Translations under genes and position numbers: made by a program
Part shown: positions 57,748 to 64,000 of the stretch, piece after piece
Position numbering within the stretch: position 1 is the stretch's first letter
Layout: each line of letters starts with the position of its first letter
Source of the DNA: Sinorhizobium sp. 6-70
GTDB lineage: Bacteria; Pseudomonadota; Alphaproteobacteria; Rhizobiales; Rhizobiaceae
Direction: 5' to 3'
Assembly (NCBI RefSeq): GCF_030124375.1
Contig: NZ_JASKLS010000011.1
Location: forward strand, 62,001-126,000
DNA length: 64,000 bases
Notes under the pieces: generated by a model
What the model was told of the DNA's origin: nothing
The model's database searches: none
The model's input: the letters and a program-made list of their open reading frames with translations, nothing else

Positions 57748-58467
57748 TCAGCCAGCGATTGCCTGCTTCTGCAGCGCAATGAGCTCGGCAATGCCGTTCT
57801 TGGCGAGCGACATCAGGCTTGCGAATTCCTCTTCGCTGAAAGGCTTGCCCTCGGCCGTTCCCTGGATTTCGACGAGGCCACCGCTGCCGGTCATGACGAA
57901 ATTGGCATCCGTCTCGGCGGCGGAGTCTTCGAGATAGTCGAGGTCGATCACCGCCTGGTTGGCGAAGATTCCGCAGGAAATGGCAGCGACGTGGTCCTTG
58001 AGCACGCGCTCGACCTTGACCATGTTGCGCGCCTCCATCCACTTCAGACAGTCGTGGAGCGCGATCCAGGCCCCGGTAATCGAGGCCGTACGCGTGCCGC
58101 CATCCGCCTGGATGACGTCGCAATCGACCGAAATCTGGCGTTCGCCGAGCGCCGGCAGATCGACGACGGCCCTCAGCGACCGTCCGATCAGCCGCTGGAT
58201 CTCCTGCGTGCGGCCGCTCTGCTTTCCGCTTGCCGCCTCGCGTTTCATCCGCTCGCCGGTTGCACGCGGCAGCATGCCGTATTCGGCCGTAACCCACCCC
58301 TTGCCGCCGTTGCGCAGCCAGGCGGGAACCTTTTCCTCAAGGCTCGCGGTGCACAGCACATGCGTGTCGCCGAAGCGCACGAGGCAGGAACCTTCCGCAT
58401 GCTTGGAAAAATTGCGCTCGAAGGAAACCTTGCGCATTTGGTCGGTTTTTCTGCCGGATGGCCGCAT
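57748..58467 (-). CDS. rph: Ribonuclease PH
   Basis: 239 residues from the ATG at 58467, which has AGGAG 6 nt upstream; a TTG two codons earlier is in frame but less likely. Phosphorolytic 3' to 5' exoribonuclease that trims tRNA precursors. RPH-fold segments are present: SCLVRFGDTHVLCTASLEE, ATGERMKREAASGKQSGRTQEIQRL (split here: RTQEIQRLIGRSLRAV) and VDCDVIQADGGTRTASITGA with the phosphate-binding and catalytic Asp residues. It is divergent from hrcA. Confidence 0.96.
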   Translation of the reverse strand: MRPSGRKTDQMRKVSFERNFSKHAEGSCLVRFGDTHVLCTASLEEKVPAWLRNGGKGWVTAEYGMLPRATGERMKREAASGKQSGRTQEIQRLIGRSLRAVVDLPALGERQISVDCDVIQADGGTRTASITGAWIALHDCLKWMEARNMVKVERVLKDHVAAISCGIFANQAVIDLDYLEDSAAETDANFVMTGSGGLVEIQGTAEGKPFSEEEFASLMSLAKNGIAELIALQKQAIAG

Positions 58468-58560
58468 CGTCAACTCCTATTTTCTCTGCTGAGCCTTCTA
58501 GAGCATGGCGAACGCAAAGGGAACCGGCAGATATCGGCTGGGGGGATCGATTTTTCCCTT

Positions 58561-58589
58561 TTGCCATCGCCGATGCGGGCCACTATATT
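58561..58589 (+). promoter_or_regulatory. hrcA: hrcA promoter
   Basis: TTGCCA (58561-58566), 17-bp spacer, TATATT (58584-58589). Transcription would start near 58597, so an ATG at 58598 or 58604 is unlikely to be used and the ATG at 58625 is favoured. No CIRCE repeat is present. Confidence 0.7.
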
Positions 58590-58624
58590 TCGCATGGATG
58601 GGAATGACTGCTGCACGGAGTGAT

Positions 58625-59704
58625 ATGGTACTGCGCAATTCCGAAGCGAAGGAGATCGCAGCGGCGCTGGATGAGCGTTCCGGTGAAATCTTTCGCCGCA
58701 TTGTGGAGACCTATCTGGAGAGCGGCGAGCCGCTCGGGTCGCGCAACCTTTCAAGGCTGCTGCCGATGTCGCTTTCGCCGGCTTCCGTGCGCAACGTGAT
58801 GAGCGACCTCGAGCATCTTGGGCTCATCTATTCGCCCCATGTCAGCGCCGGCCGCCTTCCAACTCAAACGGGTCTGCGCTTCTTCGTCGACGCCTTCATG
58901 CAGGTCGGCAACCTTTCGCCGGAGGAGCGCGCCTCGATCGAACGCCAGGTCCGCCGGGGCGACCGGGACCAGCCGGTGGAAAGCCTGCTCACCGAGGCGA
59001 GCCAGATGCTTTCGGGCATGTCGCGCGGCGCCGGCCTGGTCATCACCACCAAGAGCGATCCGGTGCTGAAGCACGTCGAATTTATCCGGCTGGCGCCAAC
59101 CAAGGCGCTGGCGGTCCTCGTCGGCGAACATGACCAGGTCGAGAACCGCATCATCGAGCTGCCGGCGGGCGTCACAAGCGCGCAACTGACCGAGGCCGCC
59201 AATTTCTTGAATGCCCATCTTGGCGGGCAAACCATCGCCGAGGTGCGCGCGCAACTGCAAAAGGTCAAGGCGACCGTACGCGGCGAACTCGATATCCTGT
59301 CGCAGGACCTCGTCGAGCGCGGGCTTGCGATCTGGTCCGGCAGCGAGGGCGACGAAAAGCCGACGCGCCTTATCGTTCGCGGCCGTGCCAACCTGCTCGA
59401 GGGGCTGGAAGGGGCCGAGGATATCGACCGCCTTCGGATGCTTTTCGACGATCTTGAAAAAAAGGACAGCCTGATCGAGTTGCTCGACCTCGCCGAGAGC
59501 GGCCCAGGGGTGCGCATCTTCATCGGATCGGAAAACAAGCTCTTTTCGCTCTCCGGCTCGTCGTTGATCGTCGCGCCCTATCGCGACAGCGATGACCGCA
59601 TCGTCGGTGCCGTCGGCGTCATCGGCCCGACCCGGCTCAACTATTCGCGCATCGTCCCTATGGTCGATTACACCGCGCAGCTCATGTCGCGCCTGTCGCG
59701 CTGA
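58625..59704 (+). CDS. hrcA: Heat-inducible transcription repressor HrcA
   Basis: 359 residues from the ATG at 58625 (MVLRNSEAKEIAAALDERS), with CGGAGTGAT upstream and a promoter just before. HrcA binds CIRCE operators in front of groESL in rhizobia and depends on GroEL. The N-terminal winged helix contains RRIVETYLESGEPLGSRNLSRLL and SPASVRNVMSDLEHLGLIYSPHVSAGRLPT. The inserted dimerisation domain and C-terminal GPTRLNYSRIVPMVDYTAQ are complete. Upstream of the grpE gene. Confidence 0.94.
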   Translation: MVLRNSEAKEIAAALDERSGEIFRRIVETYLESGEPLGSRNLSRLLPMSLSPASVRNVMSDLEHLGLIYSPHVSAGRLPTQTGLRFFVDAFMQVGNLSPEERASIERQVRRGDRDQPVESLLTEASQMLSGMSRGAGLVITTKSDPVLKHVEFIRLAPTKALAVLVGEHDQVENRIIELPAGVTSAQLTEAANFLNAHLGGQTIAEVRAQLQKVKATVRGELDILSQDLVERGLAIWSGSEGDEKPTRLIVRGRANLLEGLEGAEDIDRLRMLFDDLEKKDSLIELLDLAESGPGVRIFIGSENKLFSLSGSSLIVAPYRDSDDRIVGAVGVIGPTRLNYSRIVPMVDYTAQLMSRLSR

Positions 59705-59735
59705 AGCGGCAATTACCGAGTAACGGCATTCCGCC

Positions 59736-59764
59736 CTTGATTTTTCGGCCCCAAACCTCGATAT
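59736..59764 (+). promoter_or_regulatory. grpE: Heat-shock (RpoH-type) promoter candidate before grpE
   Basis: CTTGATT (59736-59742), 14-bp spacer, CTCGATAT (59757-59764), compared with sigma-32 CTTGAAA-N14-CCCCATNT: 5 of 7 and about 6 of 8 matches with the exact spacing. It lies about 93 bp upstream of the grpE ATG. Confidence 0.6.
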
Positions 59765-59857
59765 CGGCTTCAAATCCAGACACCACCAAGATCGAGCAAC
59801 GCGACTTGCGCTTGCTTGGCGATGTCGAAGACAAAGAGAGACATTCCGGAGAACGTC

Positions 59858-60484
59858 ATGACCGACGACACGAACAAACACGGACCTGAGGCGACTGCGG
59901 CAGAAGAACCTGCAAACACCGCTGCGCCGGAGGCTGCGGAGGCGCAAGAGGTTGAGGCTCCTGCGCGCGCACCGGATCCGCTGGAGCTCGCCAAGGCGGA
60001 GAATGCTGACCTGCGCGACAAGTATCTGCGCCTGGCCGCCGAGATGGACAATCTGCGCCGTCGCACCGAGCGTGACGTCAAGGATGCCAAGGCCTATTCC
60101 GTCGCCGGTTTCGCGCGCGACATGCTGGCCGTGTCCGATAACCTGCGCCGCGCCCTCGATGCGATCCCGGCCGAAGCGAAGGAAGCCGGTGAAGCGGGTC
60201 TCAATGCCCTGATCGAAGGCGTGGAAATGACCGAACGCTCGATGCTCGCAGCGCTGGAGCGTCATGGTGTGAAGAAGCTCGAGCCGGTCGGTCAGAAATT
60301 CGACCCGAATTTCCATCAGGCAATGTTCGAAGTTCCGAACGCTGAGGTTCCGAACAACACGGTCGTCCAGGTCATCCAGGCGGGCTATGTCATCGGCGAG
60401 CGCGTGCTGCGCCCGGCGATGGTCGGCGTTTCCAAGGGCGGTCCCAAGACTGCCGCGACTGAAAATGGGACGCCGTCGGCCTGA
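59858..60484 (+). CDS. grpE: Nucleotide exchange factor GrpE
   Basis: 208 residues from the ATG at 59858 (MTDDTNKHGPEATAAEEPAN), with GGAGAAC upstream. Acidic Ala-rich N-terminal tail, long coiled-coil region with LAAEMDNLRRRTERDVKDAKAYS, then the beta-wing domain KLEPVGQKFDPNFHQAMFEVP and GYVIGERVLRPAMVGVSK. GrpE releases ADP from DnaK. It follows hrcA by 153 bp, but has its own promoter and terminator. Confidence 0.96.
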   Translation: MTDDTNKHGPEATAAEEPANTAAPEAAEAQEVEAPARAPDPLELAKAENADLRDKYLRLAAEMDNLRRRTERDVKDAKAYSVAGFARDMLAVSDNLRRALDAIPAEAKEAGEAGLNALIEGVEMTERSMLAALERHGVKKLEPVGQKFDPNFHQAMFEVPNAEVPNNTVVQVIQAGYVIGERVLRPAMVGVSKGGPKTAATENGTPSA

Positions 60485-60510
60485 CGCTGCCAGCACGGTA
60501 AAGGGAAATT

Positions 60511-60549
60511 GAAACGCCGTGCCTCTCTTCGGAGGCGCGGCGTTTCCTC
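60511..60549 (+). terminator. grpE terminator
   Basis: Long hairpin gaaacgccgtgcctc/gaggcgcggcgtttc (one mismatch) closed by a UUCG tetraloop, 26 bp past the stop. The U-run is weak (cgtttcctcattt). Confidence 0.75.
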
Positions 60550-60566
60550 ATTTGGCCGGCCCGCCA

Positions 60567-60676
60567 GAGCGGGACGGGGAAAAGTGTGCGCGGTTTTCCG
60601 CCCGCATCCCGCTCGAACTCATTAGAATCGACACGATGAATTTGGGTCGATTCGACCCAAATTCATCGTGATCTAG
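60567..60676. repeat. CTAG-bounded palindrome between grpE and the lactone oxidase
   Basis: The right part is a perfect palindrome with 19-bp arms, cacgatgaatttgggtcga (60632-60650) and its complement (60652-60670). It ends in gatctag, whose complement CTAGATC supplies the lactone oxidase stop. The left part (ggaaaagtgtgcgcggttttccgcccgc) matches the repeat after comM. Confidence 0.85.
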
Positions 60677-61908
60677 GCAAAGAGCTGCCGGAGATGATCG
60701 TTGAGGAAGCAGCCTTCGGGATCGACCCGGGCTCGAAGCGCCCGAAAATCGCCGGCGCGCGGATAGAGCGCCGTCACGTCCTCCGCACCAAGGAAGTGCA
60801 TTTTGCCCCAATGCGGGCGCGAGCCGTACTGGCGCAGGATCGTGTCGACGTCCTTCAGGTACTCCCAGTAGTCGGTGCCGGGCTCGCCCGAGACCGAAAG
60901 CGTGATCGAATCCTGCTGATAGAACGGGCTGATCCAGCCGGAATCGCCTGCCGTGAAGCGATACTCGATCGGATAGATGCAGGTCGGATGCTTTTCGAGC
61001 ATCAGCTTGCGCACCGCCCGGACGGCATCCTTGCCGTGGGCGACCGGGACCGCATATTCGAGTTCGTGGAAGTTGGGTATGTATTCGATCGGGTAGATTT
61101 CGGAGGAATAGGCGATCTTTTCGAATGCCTGCTCCATTGGCGGCCGGTCGGTGATGTCGATCACCTTCATCTCGCAGACATCGGATGTTTGGCTGGTGGT
61201 CGAGACCGATGACGTGTCCGGCAGGCAGTAGCAATGCCGGCTTTCGGGCACCGGGCACCAGAAGAAGCCGAAATGGCGGTGCTTGGCGGCGAGCTCGTCG
61301 TGCTGCTCCATGCACTCGTCGAAGTCGCAGCGCCAGAGTTTTTCATGCAGATTGTAGGCGTCCATCGTCTGGAGGGTGATTTCGGAGATCACCCCGAGCA
61401 TGCCGACGGAGACACGCGCGGCTTCCAGTAGGTCGGGCGTCGTCTCGTCGACGACGAGAACGCTGCCGTCGGGTTGGACGAGCCGCATGCCGACGATCTG
61501 CGATGCCATGTTGCCGAGTTTGGCGCCGGTGCCGTGCGTGCCTGTCGTCAGCGCGCCGGCAAGAGCCTGGCTGTCGATATCGCCCTGGTTGATGAGTGAA
61601 AGCCCGCTCGATTTCAACACTTTGCCAAGCTGGTTGATCGTCGTCCCCGCCCTGACGGAGACCCGCTTGCGTGCCTGGTCGATGTTGACCACGCCTTGCA
61701 TGCCGGAAAGGCTGAGCAGGAGCCCGCTCGTTGCGACCACAGGGGTGAATGAATGGCCCGAACCGGCACAGCGCACATTGAGCCCTTGGGCGGTTGCCTC
61801 CCGGACCATTTCAGCGAGCGCTGCTTCGCTCTCCGGCGCGCCCTTGTGGCGCACGATGCATGATTGATTTCCGACCCAGTTGCGCCAGTGGCCGCCCGCC
61901 TGCAGCAT
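60673..61908 (-). CDS. FAD-linked aldono-lactone oxidase (gulonolactone/arabinonolactone oxidase family)
   Basis: 411 residues from the ATG at 61908 (MLQAGGHWRNWVGNQSCIVR) with GAGGGAG upstream. FAD-binding PCMH domain: VRCAGSGHSFTPVVATSGLLL, where the His is the usual covalent FAD site, then GTTINQLGKVL and ALTTGTHGTG. The C-terminal ALO domain has the family signature RPHWGKMHFL. Such enzymes oxidise sugar-1,4-lactones with oxygen, giving vitamin-C-like products in eukaryotes. The bacterial substrate is unknown. It lies 17 bp after an SDR gene. Confidence 0.9.
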   Translation of the reverse strand: MLQAGGHWRNWVGNQSCIVRHKGAPESEAALAEMVREATAQGLNVRCAGSGHSFTPVVATSGLLLSLSGMQGVVNIDQARKRVSVRAGTTINQLGKVLKSSGLSLINQGDIDSQALAGALTTGTHGTGAKLGNMASQIVGMRLVQPDGSVLVVDETTPDLLEAARVSVGMLGVISEITLQTMDAYNLHEKLWRCDFDECMEQHDELAAKHRHFGFFWCPVPESRHCYCLPDTSSVSTTSQTSDVCEMKVIDITDRPPMEQAFEKIAYSSEIYPIEYIPNFHELEYAVPVAHGKDAVRAVRKLMLEKHPTCIYPIEYRFTAGDSGWISPFYQQDSITLSVSGEPGTDYWEYLKDVDTILRQYGSRPHWGKMHFLGAEDVTALYPRAGDFRALRARVDPEGCFLNDHLRQLFA

Positions 61909-61925
61909 TCCCGTCTCCCTCTCTT

Positions 61926-62693
61926 TCAGACTGCCGTAAAGCAATTGTCGACGAACAGGTGCGTACCGTTGACGAAGCTCGCCTCGTCGCTTGCCAGGAA
62001 CAGCGCAGCGTTGGCAACCTCCATTGGGTCGCACATCCGCCCCTGCTGGGCGGCGATCGCCGCCTCGGACACGTCGACGCCGTATTTGCTCAGGCCCGCG
62101 ATCTCGCGCTTGCCGTGGTCGGTCGCGATGAAGCCGGGGCAGACGGCATTGCAGCGGATGCCCCGGTCGCGGAATTCGACGGCGATCGCACGGGCGAACA
62201 TGTGGCAGGCGCCTTTGGTGGTGTCATAGAGCACCTCCATCGGCGTTGCCGCGACCGCGGAGATCGACGAGGTGCAGATGATGCTGCCGCCGCCCGCCTT
62301 GAGCATGCCGGGGAGAACCGCCTTGGTCATCAGGAACATGCTCTTCACGTTCACCGCCATCAGCCGGTCCCACTCCCCCTCTTCCGTTTCAAGGAAGGGG
62401 CCGACCGCAAGAATGCCGGCATGGTTGAAGAGCACGGTGATCGGACCGAAGGCGCTCTCCACGGCATTGACCGCGGCGGTGACCTCGGCGGACACAGAAG
62501 CGTCGGCGGCGGCAAAGACGGCTTCGCCGCCCTCGGCGCGGATCGCTGCCGCGAGCTCCTCGCCCTTGCTCCTCGGCAGGTCGACAATGCCGACCTTGGC
62601 GCCCTCGCGGGCAAAGAGTTGTGACGCGGCCAGCCCGCATCCGCCGGCGCCGCCGCTGATAAGGGCAATCTTGCCAGAAAGCCTGCCTGCCAT
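61926..62693 (-). CDS. SDR family oxidoreductase
   Basis: 255 residues from the ATG at 62693 (MAGRLSGKIALISGGAGGCG), with GGGGAAG upstream. Classical SDR: SGGAGGCGLAAS cofactor loop, LFNHAGIL for the NNAG, Ser in CTSSISAVAA and YDTTKGA with catalytic Tyr and Lys. It lies upstream of the lactone oxidase in the same direction, so a sugar dehydrogenase-lactone oxidase pathway is plausible. Confidence 0.9.
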   Translation of the reverse strand: MAGRLSGKIALISGGAGGCGLAASQLFAREGAKVGIVDLPRSKGEELAAAIRAEGGEAVFAAADASVSAEVTAAVNAVESAFGPITVLFNHAGILAVGPFLETEEGEWDRLMAVNVKSMFLMTKAVLPGMLKAGGGSIICTSSISAVAATPMEVLYDTTKGACHMFARAIAVEFRDRGIRCNAVCPGFIATDHGKREIAGLSKYGVDVSEAAIAAQQGRMCDPMEVANAALFLASDEASFVNGTHLFVDNCFTAV

Positions 62694-62828
62694 CACGCTT
62701 CCCCTTTCCGCCCGCCTGAGCTCGGCGCTGCCGGCAGGCCATCCTCGCATGTTTAAGGAATTATTGTTGACGAAGCGGGAACTGTCGATATCCCATGGGG
62801 GATATGGCGAGGGGGAACGCTCAAAGCG

Positions 62829-63638
62829 ATGCGGGCAAGGGAATCGGCGGACATCTCCGCAATGATCAGGTTTATCGGCACGCCGGATTTCGGCACGGCG
62901 CTCGACACCATGCTGCGCGCGGTCGCCGCTTTCGACCTGTCGGTCGTTTTCGCCTTTCCCTATGACGCGCGCCCGATCCTGCTGCACGACGGCTACACGC
63001 ATGGGGTCTCGCCGCAAGCGTTACAGGCCTATCTTGGCGGCGCCTATCTGCTCGATCCGTTCTACGTTGCCTGCAACAACGGCCAGCCGGGAGGTCTGTG
63101 GCGGATGCGAGAGCTTGCGCCCGACCGGTTCTTCCAGTCGAACTTTTCCTCGTCGAGCGAGGTCCATCCCTGTGTGTCGATGGAGTCCGGATCACTGATC
63201 GAGGAGGTGGGCTTCATCGTTCCGCTCGAAGAGGGGATGCAGGCGACCTATTCGCTGATGCGCTGCCGCGATGGAGCGCCATTCAGCGATCAGGAACTGG
63301 AGCGCCTGAGGCTCTACGAGCCGATCGTGCGTGAGGCGATCCGGTCGAACTGGCGTCAAAGGGGCATGGCGGTCGCAAGCGTGACAGGAGCCGGATCCGA
63401 CGCCATGGAGGCGGCCTTCGACAGTCTTTGCGCCGACCGGCTCACCAGGCAGCAGCGTACGATCGTCCGGCTGATCCTGCGCGGCCACAGCAATCTCTCG
63501 ATCGGGAAGACGATGAACATCGCCGAAGGCACGGTGCGGATCCACCGCAAGAACATCTATCGCCGCCTCGGCATTTCCAGCCAAGGCGCATTGTTCCGGA
63601 TTTTCATCGATCATTTGAACCGCCGTCAGCTTTATTGA
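62829..63638 (+). CDS. LuxR-family transcriptional regulator
   Basis: 269 residues. The C-terminal LuxR helix-turn-helix at about 207-262 is RLTRQQRTIVRLILRGHSNLSIGKTMNIAEGTVRIHRKNIYRRLG (seen in parts LTRQQRTIVRLILRGHSN and TMNIAEGTVRIHRKNIYRRL). The N-terminal 180 residues do not show the acyl-homoserine-lactone-binding residues of classical LuxR and look like a GAF/PAS-like sensor (FDLSVVFAFPYD, EEVGFIVPLEEGMQATYSLM). It is divergent from the SDR/lactone oxidase pair, the likely target. Confidence 0.87.
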   Translation: MRARESADISAMIRFIGTPDFGTALDTMLRAVAAFDLSVVFAFPYDARPILLHDGYTHGVSPQALQAYLGGAYLLDPFYVACNNGQPGGLWRMRELAPDRFFQSNFSSSSEVHPCVSMESGSLIEEVGFIVPLEEGMQATYSLMRCRDGAPFSDQELERLRLYEPIVREAIRSNWRQRGMAVASVTGAGSDAMEAAFDSLCADRLTRQQRTIVRLILRGHSNLSIGKTMNIAEGTVRIHRKNIYRRLGISSQGALFRIFIDHLNRRQLY

Positions 63639-63648
63639 CGGCGGCTGG

Positions 63649-64000
63649 TCATGCCGCGTGCGAGGTCGTGTCGTCGTTGAGCAGCGTGTAGATCGCGCTG
63701 GCGGAATCACTCGCCCTGATCTTCGCGACCATGTCGTGATCGCGAAGCACGCGGGCAATGCGTGACAACGCCTTCAGGTGGTCGGCGCCGGCGCCCTCGG
63801 GCGCGAGCAGCAGGAAGACGAGGTCGACCGGCTGGTCGTCCAGCGCCTCGAAGTCGACGGGCGTGTCGAGTCGCGCGAAGATGCCGACGATCAAGGGAAG
63901 GTTGTTGAGCTTTCCGTGCGGAATGGCGATGCCGTTGCCGACGCCGGTGGAACCGAGCCGTTCCCGCTGCAGAATGACGTCGAAGATGTCACGCTCCGGA
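63649..64000 (-). CDS. ptsN: PTS nitrogen-regulatory EIIA protein, C-terminal part
   Basis: 117 residues to the window edge; the N-terminus lies beyond 64000. The EIIA-Ntr phosphorylation site is visible in GNGIAIPHGKLNNLPLIVG (His). The following DTPVDFEALDDQPVDLVFLLLAPEGAGADHLKALSRIARVL is the normal EIIA core. In rhizobia PtsN takes phosphate from PtsO/PtsP and affects potassium transport and nitrogen-linked metabolism. Confidence 0.93.
   Translation of the reverse strand, partial: PERDIFDVILQRERLGSTGVGNGIAIPHGKLNNLPLIVGIFARLDTPVDFEALDDQPVDLVFLLLAPEGAGADHLKALSRIARVLRDHDMVAKIRASDSASAIYTLLNDDTTSHAA

Noticed and set aside
1..64000. tRNA, rRNA, insertion sequence or prophage genes
   Set aside because: No cloverleaf, transposase or phage structural gene was recognised on reading; a dedicated search program was not available.

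Overview
This window is chromosomal DNA from an alphaproteobacterium of the order Rhizobiales, most probably Sinorhizobium/Ensifer. The gene content and order support this: an inositol cluster iolY-iolR-iolC-iolD-iolE-iolB, a rhizobial phosphatidylethanolamine methyltransferase (pmtA), hrcA-rph-rdgB-hemW and rpsT-ech-mutM-ubiE-ubiB-coaBC neighbourhoods close to dnaA, and intergenic mosaic palindromes of the kind known from Sinorhizobium. The coding sequence is GC-rich and almost every gene has a long GC-rich antisense shadow frame, which I left out. I saw no tRNA, rRNA, insertion sequence, prophage or CRISPR array. The species is not decided by what I can see.

Layout. 1-11 kb: a partial rRNA methyltransferase (rsmB family), an RlpA-like protein, an SDR/queG/GST run, uppP, a small secreted-protein gene (53 codons) with its own terminator, a complex-I NDUFA9-like reductase, DUF1330, pyrF, a phosphatase, pmtA and dnaN. 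10.8-19.9 kb: rsmI-yraN, then an sn-glycerol-3-phosphate ABC operon ugpBAEC that ends in an endonuclease/exonuclease/phosphatase-family protein, then comM and a small SRPBCC protein. 20-30.6 kb: cysK, two divergent LysE exporters, chaC, an EamA transporter with a divergent Lrp regulator, dut, prfC, and a B3/B4-EamA-AraC-GFA run. 30.8-39.2 kb: the inositol catabolic locus under a RpiR-type repressor with three matching operator-like sites. 39.4-49 kb: housekeeping genes (coaBC, ubiB, ubiE, mutM, rpsT). 49.6-51.2 kb: dnaA behind a leader of about 940 bp. 51.4-55.4 kb: an ECF42-type sigma factor with a YCII protein, SRPBCC, NTF2-VOC fusion and GST genes. 55.4-64 kb: hemW, rdgB, rph, hrcA, grpE, a sugar-lactone oxidase/SDR pair with a divergent LuxR regulator, and the 3' part of ptsN.

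Most notable observations: (i) two identical promoter-like sites TGTCGG-N17-CGTC, one before the YCII-ECF42 pair and one before the next SRPBCC gene, which outline a small self-activated sigma regulon; (ii) three GGAA-N6-TTC(T/G) sites, one at each iol transcription start region; (iii) several families of mosaic palindromes, some of which supply the stop codon of the adjacent gene (uppP, comM, the lactone oxidase) or possibly the ribosome binding site (chaC); (iv) a GNAT gene whose only well-placed ATG is one base out of frame; (v) ugpBAEC plus an EEP protein lying where gshB usually follows yraN.
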